From Bacteroidia bacterium (GTDB lineage: Bacteria > Bacteroidota > Bacteroidia > J057), in contig JAUIGE010000011.1 of assembly GCA_030430205.1 (NCBI GenBank), positions 110,803 through 174,802 of the forward strand: a DNA stretch of 64,000 bases. The letters are read 5' to 3'. A program made the translations under genes and the position numbers. The notes beneath the pieces were generated by a model. It had not been told where the DNA came from and did no database searches. It saw nothing but the letters and a program-made list of their open reading frames with translations. This document shows, in pieces, positions 63,901-64,000 of this stretch (the first letter of the stretch is position 1; each line of letters starts with the position of its first letter).

Positions 63901-64000
63901 AGTCAGGCTGATGCTGTTTTGGCCGATGTCAGTACAATCAAAATTGCTGCGGCTCAATGCGCTTGTGCTGATGGCACAATTGTCCTCACTGCCATTGTCC
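54973..64000 (-). CDS. Giant HYR-repeat T9SS protein (5' partial)
   Basis: About 3,000 residues are visible; the frame is open to the right edge (the first possible start there is a TTG), so the N-terminus lies beyond 64000. The body is about 34 complete HYR-like repeats of ~80 residues with the pattern CQ-x-x-x-L-x-LDANG ... SSDNCGI ... F-x-C-x-D-I-G ... D-x-SGN-x-x-SCQA ... D-x-x-P. After the last repeat (~55690) comes an Ig-like module (FCEGDQLSLKGPSGYLAYEW), a short beta domain, and a type A T9SS sorting domain (QLYPNPNKGTFYLKADF ... YRKVEVLR). Expected to form a long extended rod on the cell surface or in the matrix. Its C-terminal domain closely resembles that of the giant gene at the left edge. 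Confidence 0.92.
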   Translation of the reverse strand, partial: DNGSEDNCAISTSALSRSNFDCTDIGQNSISLTVSDFSLNSASCQATVTITEPVAPVMSCQAVTLSLDANGHASLAASQIDNGSSDNCGISLFSLSESSFDCADVGTQTVSLTAEDASGNSASCQAGVSIVDLLPPTLICQNATLFLDANGFAPLSAGQILASGTQDNCGILALTATPNNFSCNEIGNNVVMLQAMDAAGNSSTCQATVLVQDSLPPQMNCQASVTLILDSTGSISLAISQVNAGSLDNCGMGSLALSQDTFNMLSTNQVYLIGTDLYGNQDSCLSIINVQDTAAPVMICQSISLYLNASGNVSLTPAQIDGGSSISSGNLSLSIDKSSFNCSDIGLNQVTLTGVGINQIPAFCLANVSVLDSLPPSLTCQNLSINLNSLGKASLLASEVELSSQDNCGPVTLSLSQDTFDCSHINSNTVTLSAVDIYGNTNSCNANIRVQDSLPPMARCQPLTLSLNANGLAILTPNQVDAGSSDNCGITFWGLDKSVFVCQDIGTTAVTLTLLDVNGNNASCQAAISIEDRLAPIMNCQAVQLVLDAGGNASLNTSQVDAGSFDNCTLFSLSLSKTAFSCADRGIQTVTLTGTDNSGNMASCNAQIEVRDTTAPSLTCQNVDLYLDASGMATLQLGQVNGGSMDECGIASLVLSQSIFDCSDIGLKSISLTASDSSGNSTTCQANLQLRDSLPPFMHCRPVSLILDASRSASLAASDVDNGSSDNCIFLSLSLNQTLFTSADVGNQQLILTGTDNQGNTATCTSTLIVQDTFPPVMICQPLTLSLDANGSASLTANQIDAGSSDLYGITSLTVSQTTFSCADIGSQSVSLTATNANGYSASCQATVEILDLSAPVMSCKAVNLDLDAQGIATLSASQIDAGSMDNCGIVSLVLNQNSFDCSYINQNITVSLKGTDASGNEATCTASVQLRDMLAPTMQCQAVTLSLDANGNANLMTHQINAGSSDNCGIMLLASSRSNFSCADIGQNVVTLIAIDNSGLSATCLANVRVQDVSGPQMNCQPVQLYLDASGMATLASSQLDAGSVDNCGIDSISISQSHFDCSHLGQQMVRLSAVDIHGNSADCQAIATVLDSISPTVNCQAITLNLDASGSVGLALNQVHTGSSDNCGIANVSLSQQLFFCSHLGQNNVSITATDTDGNSSICQTNVMVKDLLAPVMNCQPLTLYLDPTGNANLSSQQINAGSSDNCGISSFALSQSSFGIMDLGTHPLSLRGTDASGNTDSCLTTISIQDTTPPYMLCQDISLALDPTGMASLTASQIDAGSSDKLGIVSLILSKSSFSCLDIGQQLVRLTGTNTNAFSASCQARVTVVDNSPPVLGCQNISLLLDPQGSASLAISQINTGSSDNCGINSLTISQNSFACADTGSHIVTLSATDESGNSTTCSAQVDVYDMQPPALNCQAVTLSLDVNGQAVLSENQVDTGSSDNCGIAARSLSQRNFSCSDIGQWTLSMTATDYSSNSAACQFSLLVQDTLAPKLICKTATLILGASGSANLALSQVNGGISDNCGIDTSYISKSIFALADTGQNIVVLAAIDIHGNKDSCFTIVNVQDSTAPTMLCQAVSLALDANGAASLAPSQIDAGSSDNAGFRSLTISKSNFDCQDIGDQFVSLTGVNLRGLSASCQAIVSVADSIAPVMRCQAVTLHLDAGGQALLTANQLDNGSSDNCGISSFFLSQNTFSCLDLGQKILSLSAIDESGNAASCQSVIILKDSIAPVAICQALSLSLNAQGTAQLTAIQLDGGSFDNCNLISRSLDKTVFSCGDIGQNTLNFTVSDQSGNRDSCQASVFVSDMNAPTALCQSTTLFLDGNGQTNLSPNQIDGGSSDNCTIQLLVIDKASFSCAQLGQNLVRLSATDAHNNSASCQANIVVADSLAPVARCQAVSMTLDATGMASLAISQVNAGSSDNCSISSMSISRDTFSQAHVGQNIVSLRVTDESGNTDSCLTIVTIDDPSFPDMRCKAVTLFLDGTGHAHLLANQLDAGSSDSNGPLSLSVSPNQFNCQHIGLQSATLTGNSIVGKSASCTALVSIQDSSPPNMICKTVLLPLGVSGTAALQSNQVDGGSFDNCGISARFLSKNSFDCSNIGTNVVTLTAEDAQGNAANCASIVIVQDLLAPAIQCQAISLSLNAIGTATLQASQLDAGSSDNCGISIMALSKTNFSCADLGQNTVTLIAIDGHGNSSTCQSSVLIQDLLPPQVNCLSDTLILDAQGMASLAVAQLNGGASDNCSLDSLFLSKNNFTGADLGQNAVYLIARDNSGNLDSCLATVTVIDTTAPTMFCRSVLLSLNASGTATLLANQVDAGSSDNSGNITFSLSKSIFGCGDKGINSIMLTGTNPNGYKASCQATVTVRDIIPPNMVCQNLTLSLDANGMATLSASQIDGGSMDNCGIASIAISRSNFTCAHIGPNFVTYAATDSSSNFSSCQAIVTVQDTLTPTAICQNLSLALDANGQASLTANQVNAGSMDNCSLILLLSKSSFTCADTGMQQISLTARDPGNNSASCQATIWVRDTTSPSLSCQSANLALDVNGSASLSPSQIITSSNDNCGINSLILSQSSFDCSDIGTQNISLTATDGSNNSSSCQTTVRIRDTRFPTVVCQQATVYLDANGNGSLQASQIDGGSSDNCGISSLIVGRNSFGCLDIGQQIVTLVALDQSGNSDGCLATVLIRDSLPPVAFCQATSLTLDANHLAILSPQQVNAGSMDNCALASLTLSRDSFFCADAGIQSVMLTATDLSGNSHSCMADVSVIDSSSAPEIQILGDTIFCEGDQLSLKGPSGYLAYEWSDGSMDSVLIVRKSDTLRLRVSYSAGCWTPFSAEVRVTVDPTIAQPQILQIPGDSLQCSIFNADDYLWFRNDSLLSAHNQSIYAPTNGAYKVVVIKGKCTSDTSVIYLINTALPKEQFSQSIQLYPNPNKGTFYLKADFSTSSLVEINIFQIDGKQVYAHRTFAPQGKLDELISLGDVSDGIYLVRIRVNDAFYYRKVEVLR
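55690..63960 (-). repeat. Array of ~34 HYR-like 240-bp repeats
   Basis: Regular 240-bp (80-codon) units, diverged to roughly half to two-thirds identity at protein level by eye, so not recently homogenised. Standard units hold four Cys. Six adjacent pairs of units share a variant form: the first lacks the third Cys (F-x-C) and the next lacks the second Cys (DNCG). The array continues beyond the right edge. Confidence 0.9.

Overview
The window comes from a member of the Bacteroidota, most likely the class Saprospiria (Lewinella/Haliscomenobacter-like). The support is: several proteins with type IX secretion (T9SS) type A C-terminal sorting domains; promoters of the Bacteroidota type (-7 TAnnTTTG, -33 TTG); TTG and GTG starts; tRNAs without encoded CCA; a complete Bat aerotolerance operon; an OlsF-type aminolipid acyltransferase; and a YtxJ bacilliredoxin. 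The genus is inferred. No plasmid, phage, insertion-sequence or CRISPR feature is visible.

Layout. (1) 1-12247, + strand: the C-terminal ~4,080 residues of a giant T9SS adhesin-like protein whose start lies left of the window. (2) 12434-21657: a nine-gene operon moxR, DUF58, DUF4381-like, batA, batB, batC (in two parts), batD, batE, with three repeat elements in its gene junctions. (3) 21658-27203: a candidate structured RNA with a strong terminator, two secreted proteins (one T9SS, one dockerin-like) separated by one base, two identical tRNA-Asp genes each with its own promoter and terminator, and a LamG/T9SS protein. (4) 27211-32467: a MacB/FtsX-type ABC permease divergent from an NtrC-type response regulator and histidine kinase, with a palindrome and a weak sigma-54-like site between them. 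(5) 32472-39005: a dienoyl-CoA reductase-like SDR, a dienoyl-CoA isomerase-like crotonase, and an operon of a GltD-like flavoprotein with KorA and KorB. (6) 39034-44153, - strand: CBS protein, OlsF-like acyltransferase, acyl-CoA dehydrogenase, VCBS/ASPIC T9SS protein. (7) 44329-49124: YtxJ, a double FKBP, DUF2911, and tesB with the DUF4266/DUF3570 pair. (8) 49125-54942: an AT-rich intergenic region with minus-strand RNA signals, priA, an alpha/beta hydrolase and an aminopeptidase P. (9) 54973-64000, - strand: the C-terminal ~3,000 residues of a second giant T9SS protein built from about 34 HYR-like 80-residue repeats; its start lies right of the window.

How it works together. Two functional themes dominate: very large cell-surface or secreted T9SS proteins, and fatty acid/2-oxoacid metabolism (dienoyl-CoA handling, acyl-CoA dehydrogenation, thioesterase, ferredoxin-linked 2-oxoacid oxidation with a flavoprotein that could pass electrons to NAD(P)). 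The most notable non-coding signals are the putative RNA at 21740-21941, a minus-strand small-RNA candidate at 49253-49332, a palindromic interspersed element in two copies, and four short-unit (7 or 8 bp) tandem arrays in gene junctions, one of which is translated as the tail of TesB.
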